From NCBI RefSeq assembly GCF_000423425.1, contig NZ_AUHY01000027.1:1-36383 (forward strand): a DNA stretch of 36,383 bases, given 5' to 3'. Both the position numbers and the translations under genes were made by a program. The DNA is from Meiothermus rufus DSM 22234. Its GTDB lineage: Bacteria > Deinococcota > Deinococci > Deinococcales > Thermaceae. The notes beneath the pieces were generated by a model. That model was given only the letters and a program-made list of their open reading frames with translations. It was not told where the DNA came from and ran no database searches. Positions 22,028 to 30,220 of this stretch are shown here, piece after piece (positions within the stretch are counted from its first letter, which is position 1; each line of letters starts with the position of its first letter).

Positions 22028-23548
22028 GTGGAAGGGTTGCTGATCCACGCGGTGGTGCGCGAGTTGGTTCCCAGGTTGCCCCGGCGTGGGTTGGGCTGGG
22101 CCTTCCCCGACGAGGGCACCGCAGCTTTGCTTCTGGAGGGGCTGGGCAACCTGGTGCTGCGCTACCGCCCGCCCCACCCCATTCTGACCCTCGAGCCCGG
22201 TCGCTTGGAAGGTTTGGCCAAGACCCCCTTCCAGCGGATGCTCGAGGCCCGCTGCAAGGGGCGGCTGGTGCGGCTAGAGCAGCTCAAGCTGGATCGGGTG
22301 GTGTTTTTACAGCTTGAAGGGGAGAAGGGCTTTGTGGACACCCCGCCCTGCCGCCTGGTCTTCGAGCTTACGGGCCGCAACGCCAACTTGATCCTGTGCG
22401 ACCTCGAGGGGCGCATCCTGGGGCTCGACCGGGTGGTGAGCTCCCAGGTCAACCGCTACCGCGAGCTGCGGCCCGGCCTGCCCTACGTGCCCCCGCCCCC
22501 CTACCAGAAGCTCGACCCGCGCAGCCTGCGGCTGGAGGAGCTCGAACCCTTTGTGGGCCGGCCTCTGGCCCAGCTGGTCAAGAGCCTGGACGGGGTGGGC
22601 AAGGAGCTAGGCGCCGAGCTTTCGCGCCGGGCCAGTCTGGTCCCTGAGACCCCCCTCAGCCGCGAGCACCTGCCCTCTATCCACAGGGTTATCCACAGCC
22701 TGGTGGTGCAACCCGCCGAGCGAACCCACCTCTCGGCAAAGCTGCGCGCCGCCTGGGAAACGGAGGAGGCCGAGGCCCTGCGCAAACCCCTGCGCGAAGC
22801 TGTAGAGCGCCAGGTGCGAACCCTGCAAGCCCGCCTGGAGGATTATCACAAAGCCCTGGAGCGTCTCGAGGAGGCCCAGCGGCTGCGCACCTGGGGCGAT
22901 CTGCTCTTGGCCTATGCCCACCGTGTGGGGACAGGGCCTTCGGTGCGGCTGGAGGACTTTTCCGGCCAGGTGGTGGAAATCCCCCTGGAGGCCGGGCTTT
23001 CTCCTGTCCAGAACGCGCAGAAGTACTACCAGCGGGCCAGGCGCCTCGAGGCCAACGCGGAAAAAGCCCTGGAGCGCATCCCCTCCACCGAGGCCGAGCT
23101 GGCCGCCCTTAAGGCCGAACAGGAGGCTCTGGAGGGGCTTTCCCGCGCCGAGCTACTGGCCCGCCAGCGCAGGATTCGCGAGAAGGCCTCGGCCCTGGGC
23201 CTGCGTTTGCGCAGCCCTGGGGGGTATGAGGTCTGGGTAGGGCGCAACAGCAAGGAAAACGACCTCCTTACCCGCGCGGCCCACAGCGAAGACCTGTGGT
23301 TCCATGCCCAGGGGATTCCCGGCTCGCACGTCATCCTGCGCACCCAGGGGCAGAGCGCGGCCCTGCCCGACCTGCTCTACGCAGCCCGGCTGGCGGCCTA
23401 CTACTCCAAAGCCCGGGGCGAGAAAAACGTGGCGGTGGACTACACTCTCAAAAAACACGTCTGGCGTCCGCGCAAGGCCGCTGCCGGCCAGGTGCTCTAC
23501 ACCCAAGCCAAAACCCTTTTTGTAGACGCTACTTCCCCGGAGGCGTGA
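22028..23548 (+). CDS. rqcH: RqcH / NFACT family protein (Rqc2 homolog)
   Basis: Binds obstructed 50S subunits carrying peptidyl-tRNA and recruits tRNA-Ala to add alanine tails for degradation. The 506-residue protein has an N-terminal NFACT-N domain (MEGLLIHAVVREL; Asp89-Arg90 in LDRVVF matches the conserved DR pair needed for tRNA binding; ELTGRNANLIL), a helix-hairpin-helix-like LDGVGKELG near residue 188, coiled coils (about 245-380), and a C-terminal NFACT-R domain (VWVGRNSKENDLLTRAA, LWFHAQGIPGSHVIL, YYSKARGEKNVAVDY). The GTG start follows GAGGGT at correct spacing and gives the family N-terminus. Confidence 0.92.
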   Translation: MEGLLIHAVVRELVPRLPRRGLGWAFPDEGTAALLLEGLGNLVLRYRPPHPILTLEPGRLEGLAKTPFQRMLEARCKGRLVRLEQLKLDRVVFLQLEGEKGFVDTPPCRLVFELTGRNANLILCDLEGRILGLDRVVSSQVNRYRELRPGLPYVPPPPYQKLDPRSLRLEELEPFVGRPLAQLVKSLDGVGKELGAELSRRASLVPETPLSREHLPSIHRVIHSLVVQPAERTHLSAKLRAAWETEEAEALRKPLREAVERQVRTLQARLEDYHKALERLEEAQRLRTWGDLLLAYAHRVGTGPSVRLEDFSGQVVEIPLEAGLSPVQNAQKYYQRARRLEANAEKALERIPSTEAELAALKAEQEALEGLSRAELLARQRRIREKASALGLRLRSPGGYEVWVGRNSKENDLLTRAAHSEDLWFHAQGIPGSHVILRTQGQSAALPDLLYAARLAAYYSKARGEKNVAVDYTLKKHVWRPRKAAAGQVLYTQAKTLFVDATSPEA

Positions 23549-23556
23549 AAGCGCGG

Positions 23557-24774
23557 CTATCCGTCGGCAGGGTGTTCTTCTGCTTTGGCCTCAACCCCAA
23601 AAAGCCGCGCGGCCAGGGGCAGGGTGGTGCCCTGCACCAGCACTGAGAGGAGCACCACGAAGAAGGTGACGTTGAAAAGAAGCTGGGCCGACTCGAGGCC
23701 GGCCAGCAAAGGAAAGGTGGCCAGCACGATGGGAATGGCCCCCCGCAGCCCCACCCAGGCGATGAAGGCCTTTTCGCCCCGGTTGAAGCGGGTGCCAATC
23801 AGGCTGAGCCAGACCGCCATGGGCCGGGCCACCAGCATTAGGAGTAGCGCCAGCAGCGTGGCCGCCGGGGCCACCCCGGGAAGCTGGGAGGGGAAGACCA
23901 GCAGGCCCAGGATCAAAAACATGCCGATCTCCATCAGCCAGCCCAGGCCCTCGTGGAAGCTGAACAGGGTGGATTTGTGGGGGAAGTCGCTCTGGCCCAC
24001 CACCAGCCCCGCCACGTAGGCTGCCAGGAAGCCGCTGCCCCCCAGCACCGCCGGAATGGAGAAGACCAGTAGGGCGATGGCCACGGAAAACACCGCGTAC
24101 AGCCCGGCGTAGCCCAGCCGCACCCGGCGCAACAGCCAGGCTGACCCCAGGCCCAGCAAGAGCCCCAGCAGCAGGCCCAGCCCCATCTGCTGCACGAAAA
24201 GGGGCAGGATTTGCCACAGCGGCACCTCGGGGCGGGTCAGGAGCAGAACCAGGCCCATGGTGAGGAAGATGGCCATGGGGTCGTTGGTGCCCGACTCGAA
24301 CTCGAGCAATGGGCGCAAGGGCCGCCTAAGGCGCACCGCCCGCTCGCGCAACACACTGAACACCGCGCTGGCGTCGGTGCTGGAGACAATGGCCCCCAGC
24401 AGAAGGGCCTCGAGCCAGCCCAGGTTCAGCACCCAGCGGGCAAAGGCCCCGGTGAGGAGCATGGTCAAGAGCACCCCCAGCGTGGCCAGGGAGAGGCCCG
24501 GCCCCAGGATGGGCCGCACCGTGCTCCAGCGGGTGAAGAGCCCGCCAGAGAAAAGAATGAAGACCAGGGCCACCGTGCCCACCAGCTGGGCCAGGGCGTA
24601 GTTGTCGAACCAGATGCCCCCCGGCCCGTCGCTGCCGGCCAGCATGCCGATGCCCAGGAACAACAAAAGCCCCGGTACCCCCAGCCGCCCGCCCAGCCGG
24701 GAGGCCAACACGCTCAGCAGCAGCAGGATACCGGCAATGAGCAGGAGTATCTCGGGCCTGGGCAACTCGCTCAC
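23557..24774 (-). CDS. CPA1-family cation/proton antiporter (NhaP2/CvrA-like, without TrkA-C)
   Basis: A multi-pass membrane protein of about 405 residues that would exchange Na+ or K+ for protons. LLLFLGIGMLAGSDGPGG near the start and ESGTNDPMAIFLT in the middle are CPA1 hallmarks, with the ND pair in the ion site; GAIVSSTDASAVFSVLRER is the unwound helix region. About 12 hydrophobic segments are seen and there is no cytoplasmic TrkA-C domain. The start is uncertain: GTG 24774 is used here, TTG 24765 has the better ribosome site (AGGGAGGTGA), and ATG 24813 is the longest form. It is convergent with rqcH. Confidence 0.87.
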   Translation of the reverse strand: MSELPRPEILLLIAGILLLLSVLASRLGGRLGVPGLLLFLGIGMLAGSDGPGGIWFDNYALAQLVGTVALVFILFSGGLFTRWSTVRPILGPGLSLATLGVLLTMLLTGAFARWVLNLGWLEALLLGAIVSSTDASAVFSVLRERAVRLRRPLRPLLEFESGTNDPMAIFLTMGLVLLLTRPEVPLWQILPLFVQQMGLGLLLGLLLGLGSAWLLRRVRLGYAGLYAVFSVAIALLVFSIPAVLGGSGFLAAYVAGLVVGQSDFPHKSTLFSFHEGLGWLMEIGMFLILGLLVFPSQLPGVAPAATLLALLLMLVARPMAVWLSLIGTRFNRGEKAFIAWVGLRGAIPIVLATFPLLAGLESAQLLFNVTFFVVLLSVLVQGTTLPLAARLFGVEAKAEEHPADG

Positions 24775-24868
24775 CTCCCTGGGCCTGTTCAGGCACCGCC
24801 TGGATAGGCCCATCCTTCCGCAGACTGGGGTTAAAACCCAGCGCTTCCAGGATTGAACGGGCTTTGGT

Positions 24869-24888
24869 GCTCTAAGGCACCCTAGAGC
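24869..24888 (-). terminator. Short stem-loop after the FAH-family gene
   Basis: GCTCTA (24869-24874) pairs with TAGAGC (24883-24888), with near-pairing of the AGG/CCC interior. It lies about 35 bases past the stop of the minus-strand FAH gene. No T-run is seen. Confidence 0.25.
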
Positions 24889-24922
24889 TTAGTATGGCCG
24901 ATTCAAGCCTCTAAAGGGCGAC

Positions 24923-25696
24923 TCAATGCCCAATTCGGGTATGCAGGTCGCCGATGCCCTCGATGGCCACCTCCACCTGGTCGCCGGGTTTGAGTTCGCC
25001 AACACCCTCCGGTGTTCCGGTCAGCACCACATCGCCCGGCTCGAGGGTCATGAAGCTGCTGATGTAGGCGAGGATCCGGGCCACAGGGAAGATCATCCGG
25101 CTGGTGTGGGCCTCCTGGCGCAGCTCGCCGTTGACGTAGGTGCGCAGGGTGGTGTTCTGGGGCTCGAGGGAGGTCACCAGCCAGGGCCCTAGGGGGCAGA
25201 ACTTGTCGGTGCTCTTGGCCCGCACCCACTGCAGGTCGGTTTTCTGTGCATCGCGGGCGGTGACGTCCAGGGCGCAGGTGTAGCCCAGGACATAGTCCAG
25301 GGCCTCTTCCTCGGGCACATTTCGCATCTGTCGCTCGATCACCACCGCCAGCTCGCCCTCGTAGTGCAGCAGCTTGGTGAAGCTGGGGTAGGGCACCACA
25401 TCGCCGGAGTGGTGAGGACGGGCGGGGTTGGCGGGATGGGCCAGGGTGTTGGGGCCTTTGAGGAAAAGCCCGGGTTCCTTGGGTAGCTCGCCGGTGTCGT
25501 TGCCCAACTCGCGGATGTGGTCGAGGTAGTTGCGCCCCACACACACGATTTTGCTGGGGGTGGCCGGGGCCAGCAGGGTTACCCCTCCGAGGTCGTAATG
25601 CTGGCCTGTGGGGTTGCCTGCTGGGCCATCGGTTTCGTGAATGGTCTCGCCTTCCAGAACGCCCCACTGACCTGCGCCAAAGCGTACGAGTTTCAT
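24923..25696 (-). CDS. Fumarylacetoacetate hydrolase (FAH)-family protein
   Basis: A 257-residue enzyme of the FAH superfamily, whose members hydrolyse or decarboxylate acylpyruvates and related oxo-acids or isomerise catechol-pathway intermediates. Visible motifs: [35 protein letters not shown] (the metal-binding Glu pair), LDVTARDAQ with [12 protein letters not shown], and TGTPEGVG. I start at ATG 25696 ([13 protein letters not shown]). Longer in-frame extensions have no family similarity, and TATACT (25706-25711, minus strand) sits 9 bases upstream as a leaderless promoter. The exact substrate cannot be told. Confidence 0.9.
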   Translation of the reverse strand: MKLVRFGAGQWGVLEGETIHETDGPAGNPTGQHYDLGGVTLLAPATPSKIVCVGRNYLDHIRELGNDTGELPKEPGLFLKGPNTLAHPANPARPHHSGDVVPYPSFTKLLHYEGELAVVIERQMRNVPEEEALDYVLGYTCALDVTARDAQKTDLQWVRAKSTDKFCPLGPWLVTSLEPQNTTLRTYVNGELRQEAHTSRMIFPVARILAYISSFMTLEPGDVVLTGTPEGVGELKPGDQVEVAIEGIGDLHTRIGH

Positions 25697-25705
25697 AGCA
25701 CGGGC

Positions 25706-25711
25706 AGTATA
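25706..25711 (-). promoter_or_regulatory. -10 box of the FAH-family gene (leaderless)
   Basis: TATACT on the minus strand ends 9 bases before ATG 25696. This excludes the longer reading-frame extension as coding. Confidence 0.5.
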
Positions 25712-25839
25712 TCCTTGTCGGCTGTGTTCGTTCCAGGACGTTTGGCCTGGCTCCACGGCAAGGGGAACGGGTTGGGGTGCTAGAGTTGTAACGGAGGGGC
25801 CCTCTGCCGCCTGCGTTCGAGGGCCCGAGAGGAGCTGCG

Positions 25840-26661
25840 ATGAACACATTGCTTTTGTGGATTTTGGGCCTTTTGGGCGTTTTGTTTTTGCTATTGGGCC
25901 TGACCCGCCTGCAAAAAGGTGGGTGGGCCTGGGTGGGCTTTGGGGGGCTCTTGGCCCTGTTGAGCCTGGGGGGGGCCTGGTTTTACCCCCAGTATGGCCT
26001 GCTGGTCTTCTGGGGTCTGGGGCTTTTGGGTGTGCTACTCCTGGTTTGGGCTTTGTTGAACCTGCGCCGGGGCCGCCTGGCGGCCTGGACGGCCATGCTG
26101 GCGGTTTTGCTGGGCCTCGGGGGGTTTGGTAGCATCGCCCTTTTGAATAGCGCCAGTCCTAATCTGCTCACCTCAGGAAACATCCCTGATCCCTTTGCTG
26201 GGCTGCGGCCAGCGCCCGAGCCTTCGGAGGAGGCCAGCCCGGCTCCTGCCATGCCCGAGGCAACCCCTGCTCAACCGGAAGAGCCCGCTCCTACCCCACC
26301 GGCTTCCGAAGCCACGTCCCCTGCACCGGCGCCCACTACCCCTGAGCCCTCGCCACCAACCGCCCTCCCTGAGCCCAGCCCTGCCCCACCCGCGCCTGTG
26401 CTACCGACTACTTCGGGGAGTGTGCGCGAGGTCGAGCCTGCCTGCCCCTGCACCCTGAACGTCCGGGTGAATGCCCCCAATCCTACCGTGCGCATTCGGC
26501 AGGGCACCCAGGAGGTGGCCATGAGCCGTCTGGAGCGCTCGAGCTTCCTCCTCGAGGCCGGCGACTACACCCTAGAGGTCGAGGCCCCCGGCTACCGACC
26601 CTTTAGCGCCTTGATTAACGTGCCCAAAAACAAAAACCTGGAAGTGGAGCTGGTGCCATAA
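25840..26661 (+). CDS. Membrane protein with Pro-rich linker and PEGA domain
   Basis: A 273-residue protein. Residues 1-105 hold about four hydrophobic helices ([18 protein letters not shown] and others). Residues about 115-195 are a low-complexity Pro/Ala/Glu/Ser/Thr linker, likely to cross the cell envelope. The C-terminal 75 residues resemble a PEGA domain ([20 protein letters not shown], then [14 protein letters not shown]), a small beta-sandwich found on surface-layer-associated proteins. CPC near residue 203 may form a disulfide. AGGAG precedes ATG 25840. It lies immediately upstream of the P-loop/TPR gene on the same strand. No specific function is known. Confidence 0.8.
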   Translation: MNTLLLWILGLLGVLFLLLGLTRLQKGGWAWVGFGGLLALLSLGGAWFYPQYGLLVFWGLGLLGVLLLVWALLNLRRGRLAAWTAMLAVLLGLGGFGSIALLNSASPNLLTSGNIPDPFAGLRPAPEPSEEASPAPAMPEATPAQPEEPAPTPPASEATSPAPAPTTPEPSPPTALPEPSPAPPAPVLPTTSGSVREVEPACPCTLNVRVNAPNPTVRIRQGTQEVAMSRLERSSFLLEAGDYTLEVEAPGYRPFSALINVPKNKNLEVELVP

Positions 26662-26682
26662 GCCCATTCTCCAGAAGAAACG

Positions 26683-26712
26683 CCAAGCCACTACACTACA
26701 CCGTGGCTTTGG
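26683..26712. promoter_or_regulatory. Imperfect inverted repeat before the P-loop/TPR gene
   Basis: CCAAGCCAC (26683-26691) pairs with GTGGCTTTGG (26703-26712) with a single-base bulge. It lies between the PEGA gene stop and the start at 26732, followed by TGTAAATATTG, a probable -10 area. It could be a terminator of the PEGA gene or an operator. Confidence 0.35.
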
Positions 26713-26731
26713 TGTAAATATTGTGAGTGGA

Positions 26732-29476
26732 ATGAGTACACTCTGGCAGACCCACCTGGAAGCCCTGCGCCCTCACCTGAGCGGGCGCGACCACCGGGGC
26801 AAAAAGGGCAGCCTGCGCTGGCTCGAGGCCGCGGTGGCCGAGCGGGGCGGGCGGGCTGGAACGGTGCGCAACATCCTGTACAAAGACCTGGGCAGCCCGG
26901 AAGAGAAGATGCGGCTGTTCGAGGTGATCAGCGATCTCTACACCGAGGCTGGCCTCGAAGCACCCCCCCTGCCCTCCGAGCTGGCTTTAGAGTCGGCCCG
27001 GCGGGCCTTGGGGCGGGACAAGCGCCGGCTCTTCCGCCGGTTCGTGCGGGCCTTGGAGCACGGGGAAAAACCCCAGATGGTGGTGGTGGGTGGGGCGGCC
27101 ACGGGCAAGGGGGTTTTGCTTTCGGCGGTGGAGCGGGCCGTGCCCGGCTGCCTGATGGTCAACCTAGGGGGTGAGCTGGCCCAGCACCTTCACCCCTTAG
27201 CGGAAAAACTCGGCTTGGAGCTAGAGGGTATCCTTTCCCAGCTATCCCCCACCCAGCCCTACGCGTTGCAGGCCGCCTTGCAGGACGAGCTACGCAACGA
27301 GATTGCCAAGGCCCTCAACGCCTCGGGCCGTACCCTACTCTTGCGGGCAGAGAAAGATGGCCAGATTGGCGGCCTGAGCCTGCGCGATGCCCAGGGCAAC
27401 CCGGTGGGGCTGGCGGCCTGGATTGAGCCTTTGCTGCGCCGTCTGACCATTCCCTTTCTGGCCGGGCTATCCGAGCCGCCCCCCAACCTGGCCTGGCACC
27501 CGCTTTCCGCGCCCAGTCGGGCCGAGGCCCGGCGCTACGTGAAAGACCGCCTACCCGATCTGCCCCCTGAGCGGGTGGAGGCTTTGGTCAACCAGGCCGG
27601 GCGCAACTTCGCCGAGCTGTCACGCCTGGTGTTGCTCGAGGCTGCCCAGACCCACGGCAGTGCCCCCTCCAACCTGGCCCAGGACACCACTTTGCGCCCT
27701 ATCCTGCAGGCTTTGGCGGTTCTCTCGCCCGAGGCCGACCCAGGCATTCCGGTAGCCCTTTTGGAAAAGGCCTTGGGCAAAGGCCTCGAGCACCTTTCCC
27801 AGGCCGAGCGGGCCCTGCTGGCCCCCATGGGCGAGGGACGGGTGCGCCCGGCTCTGCGCACGCTGTTGCCGGATGTCCCGGAGAGGGAGGCCCGCAAGCT
27901 GCACCTTCTGGCCCTGGACTTCTTCAAAGGTGATCTTTTTCGCCAGCTCCACCACGCCCGCGGGGCAGGCCGCTTAGATCGGCTGACCGAGTTGCTGGCG
28001 GAAGACCCCAGCCGGCTTTCGCTTCTGCCCACCCTCTGGGCCGAGTCGCAGCAGTGGCCCACTGCCGAGCGGGAAAAGCTGGCTATGGCGGTGGTGCGTT
28101 ACCGGGCGGTGCTGGGCCAGTATGCCCACCCCGAGGCCCTCGAGGCCCTCGAGTTGCTTTCCCAGTCTGCCGACCCGGCCATCCAGTCCTGGGCCCGGGT
28201 CAAGGCCGCCGAGGCCCGGGTGGATGCGGGCGATTTTGCCGGGGCCCTAACGCTTCTGCCCCCACCCGAGACCCTCTCGGGGGAGATCGGGGCCGAGGGG
28301 CTTTTGGTCTGGGCGGCGGTGGAGCGCTGGCAGGGGGATTACGCCCAGGCCGAGGCCTACGTGCGGCAGGCCCTGGCGCTGCCTATTCCGCCCTTCCTGG
28401 CCGACCGGGTGCGCCTGTGGCAGGGCCTGGTGGCCAAGGACGCGGGCCGCTTCGAGGAGGCCCTGGAGGCCTTGCGCCAGGTCAGCCACGATCCCTTGCT
28501 GGTGGGCCGGGCCCGCTACCAGTCGGGCGACCTCTTGCTGCGCACCGGGCGGGTCTACGAGGCCGAGGCCCAGATGCGCCAGGGTTTAGAGGCCCTGGAG
28601 TCCTCCGGGGCCCCCCGGGAGGAGGTGGCCCGGGTACGGGCCCGTTTCGGCACTGCCCTAAGGCGCATCGGTAATTTTACCGAGGCGGAAAAGTACCTTT
28701 ATCAGTCCATTCGCGAGGCCTCCGATCCCTTCATCCGGGCCCGGGCCATGAGCGAGGCCAGCGTGCTCGAGCTGGCGCGGGGCCGGCCTTTGGAGGCCCT
28801 CGAGCTGCTCTACCAAGCCGAGGCCTACCTGCGCGAGGCGCGCGAACGGCCGGAGGAGGCCCACTACCGCCACCGCCGTACCCTTTACCGCATCGCGGTG
28901 GCCTACTGGGTGCGGGCCAGCGGCCTGCCCTACCTGCCGCCCTACGTAGGTGGACAAAAAGCACCCCAGAGCGAGCAGATCTTGCGCGAGCTGCGGGCCG
29001 AGCTGCTGAGCAAGAAACTCCCCGGCGACCGCTATATTGCCCTCAGCATCGATGTGGCCCTCAAGCTATCCCTGCTGATGCTCCCCGATGAGGCCGAGGC
29101 CATGATGCAGGGCTGCTTGCAGCAAAGCGACCCCTACTTCCAGGCCCAAGCCCGCCTGGGCTACGCCGAGACCTTAGCCCGGCAGGAGAAGTGGGCCGAG
29201 GCCCTGGCCCAGGTGGTGCAGATCGGCGACCTGCCCGACCCCGGGGTGCAAAGCTGGAAGCTGGGGCTGGAGACCCAGGCCCTGCTGGGGCTAGGCCAGG
29301 AGGAGGCGGCCTGGAAGAAGCTGCAGAGTTCGGCTGCGCTGCCGGCTCCCTACCGGGCCCAGCTAGGGCGGGTGCTGGGCAAAATCTGGCCTGCCAGGGC
29401 CCTGCAGACCCGACTCAAAACCCAGTCTCCCCTGGCCTTAGAGGATGTGCTGGCCCTCTCGTTAGGCCAGGTTTAG
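26732..29476 (+). CDS. Large P-loop NTPase with C-terminal TPR-like repeats, function unknown
   Basis: A 914-residue cytoplasmic protein with no signal peptide or membrane helix. Residues 1-75 form a basic, probably helical domain (HRGKKGSLRWLEAAVAERGG, AGTVRNILYKDLG). A Walker A motif GGAATGKG follows at about 120-127; RTLLLRAEKD is a Walker B-like strand lacking the usual acidic pair. From about 470 to the end it is built of helical repeats with TPR character (GDYAQAEAYVRQALALPIPP, NFTEAEKYLYQSI, GRPLEALELLYQAEAYL). The layout recalls STAND-type regulators (NTPase plus repeats), but the N-terminal domain is not a known effector I can name. ATG 26732 is chosen over GTG 26723. Its stop overlaps the convergent esterase gene by four bases. 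Confidence 0.8.
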   Translation: MSTLWQTHLEALRPHLSGRDHRGKKGSLRWLEAAVAERGGRAGTVRNILYKDLGSPEEKMRLFEVISDLYTEAGLEAPPLPSELALESARRALGRDKRRLFRRFVRALEHGEKPQMVVVGGAATGKGVLLSAVERAVPGCLMVNLGGELAQHLHPLAEKLGLELEGILSQLSPTQPYALQAALQDELRNEIAKALNASGRTLLLRAEKDGQIGGLSLRDAQGNPVGLAAWIEPLLRRLTIPFLAGLSEPPPNLAWHPLSAPSRAEARRYVKDRLPDLPPERVEALVNQAGRNFAELSRLVLLEAAQTHGSAPSNLAQDTTLRPILQALAVLSPEADPGIPVALLEKALGKGLEHLSQAERALLAPMGEGRVRPALRTLLPDVPEREARKLHLLALDFFKGDLFRQLHHARGAGRLDRLTELLAEDPSRLSLLPTLWAESQQWPTAEREKLAMAVVRYRAVLGQYAHPEALEALELLSQSADPAIQSWARVKAAEARVDAGDFAGALTLLPPPETLSGEIGAEGLLVWAAVERWQGDYAQAEAYVRQALALPIPPFLADRVRLWQGLVAKDAGRFEEALEALRQVSHDPLLVGRARYQSGDLLLRTGRVYEAEAQMRQGLEALESSGAPREEVARVRARFGTALRRIGNFTEAEKYLYQSIREASDPFIRARAMSEASVLELARGRPLEALELLYQAEAYLREARERPEEAHYRHRRTLYRIAVAYWVRASGLPYLPPYVGGQKAPQSEQILRELRAELLSKKLPGDRYIALSIDVALKLSLLMLPDEAEAMMQGCLQQSDPYFQAQARLGYAETLARQEKWAEALAQVVQIGDLPDPGVQSWKLGLETQALLGLGQEEAAWKKLQSSAALPAPYRAQLGRVLGKIWPARALQTRLKTQSPLALEDVLALSLGQV

Positions 29477-30210
29477 ACCCCCAGGCGCTCGAGTTCATAG
29501 GGCAACATCTTCTGCCACCAGGGCCAGTCGTGGTCTACGTCGTGGCCCCAGTAGTCGAAGGTGGCATAGACCCCCTTCTGCTGCAGGACTTCCTGCATGG
29601 CCCGGGTGTCGCGCAGGCACTCCTCCTCCCAGCGGCCCTGTCCCACGGCAAACACGATCTTGTTCCGCCGGTAGGCGCTCAACTTGGCCTCGTCGGTAAG
29701 GTTGGGCAGGTACCACAGAGGAGAGTTGAAGTAGGCGTCCATCCCTCCCTCGTCCCCTACGAAGCCCCCCACCTGGTATAGCCCGGAAAGGGCGATCAGC
29801 CCGTCGAAAACCTCGGGGTGTTTGAAGAAGAAGTTGGCGGCATGGTAGGCCCCCATGCTGCATCCGGTGACCCATAGGGTGGGCAGGCCGGTATGGCGCT
29901 GCACGAAGGGGACCACCTCTTGCATGATGTAGGCCTCGTAGTCGTTGTGGCGGCGGGCCCGTTGGGCCGGGGGGATGCTCTGGTTGCACCAGCTTTGCCA
30001 GTCAATGCTGTCCACGCAGATAAACTTGACCCGCCCAGCCTCGATCATGGGGGCCAGGGCCGGTACCATTCCGGCGTGCCCTTCCCAGTCGTACCAACGG
30101 CCGTTCTGGGCGGGAAAGACCATCACCGGTTGGCCGTAGTGGCCATAGACCTTGAGTTCCATCTCGTGTCCTAAGGCTGGGCTGAACCACCTGTGGTACT
30201 CGGTGTGCAT
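29473..30210 (-). CDS. Esterase-family alpha/beta hydrolase
   Basis: A 245-residue protein of the putative-esterase (esterase D-like) group. The nucleophile elbow GCSMGA puts the catalytic Ser at 118, followed by AYHAANFFFKHPEVFDG. His223 or His227 in GHDVDHDW is the probable catalytic His. VMVFPAQNGRWYDWE near the N-terminus supplies the oxyanion region. There is no signal peptide, so it is cytoplasmic. ATG 30210 lies 10 bases after the stop of the ATP-grasp gene, implying one operon. The substrate is unknown. Confidence 0.87.
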   Translation of the reverse strand: MHTEYHRWFSPALGHEMELKVYGHYGQPVMVFPAQNGRWYDWEGHAGMVPALAPMIEAGRVKFICVDSIDWQSWCNQSIPPAQRARRHNDYEAYIMQEVVPFVQRHTGLPTLWVTGCSMGAYHAANFFFKHPEVFDGLIALSGLYQVGGFVGDEGGMDAYFNSPLWYLPNLTDEAKLSAYRRNKIVFAVGQGRWEEECLRDTRAMQEVLQQKGVYATFDYWGHDVDHDWPWWQKMLPYELERLGV

Positions 30211-30220
30211 ACACGCCCCG

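Noticed and set aside
21795-22043. 82-codon plus-strand frame in the gene-poor stretch
   Set aside because: No recognised domain, no convincing ribosome site, overlaps the rqcH start.
24903-25847. Second long minus-strand frame over the FAH gene
   Set aside because: Arg/Pro/Gly-rich shadow frame of a high-GC gene; no domain.
25697-25849. 51-residue N-terminal extension of the FAH-family protein
   Set aside because: No family similarity; a -10 box lies inside it; it overlaps the PEGA gene start.
28054-28674. 206-codon frame inside the P-loop/TPR gene
   Set aside because: Gly/Pro/Arg-rich shadow translation of the real gene.
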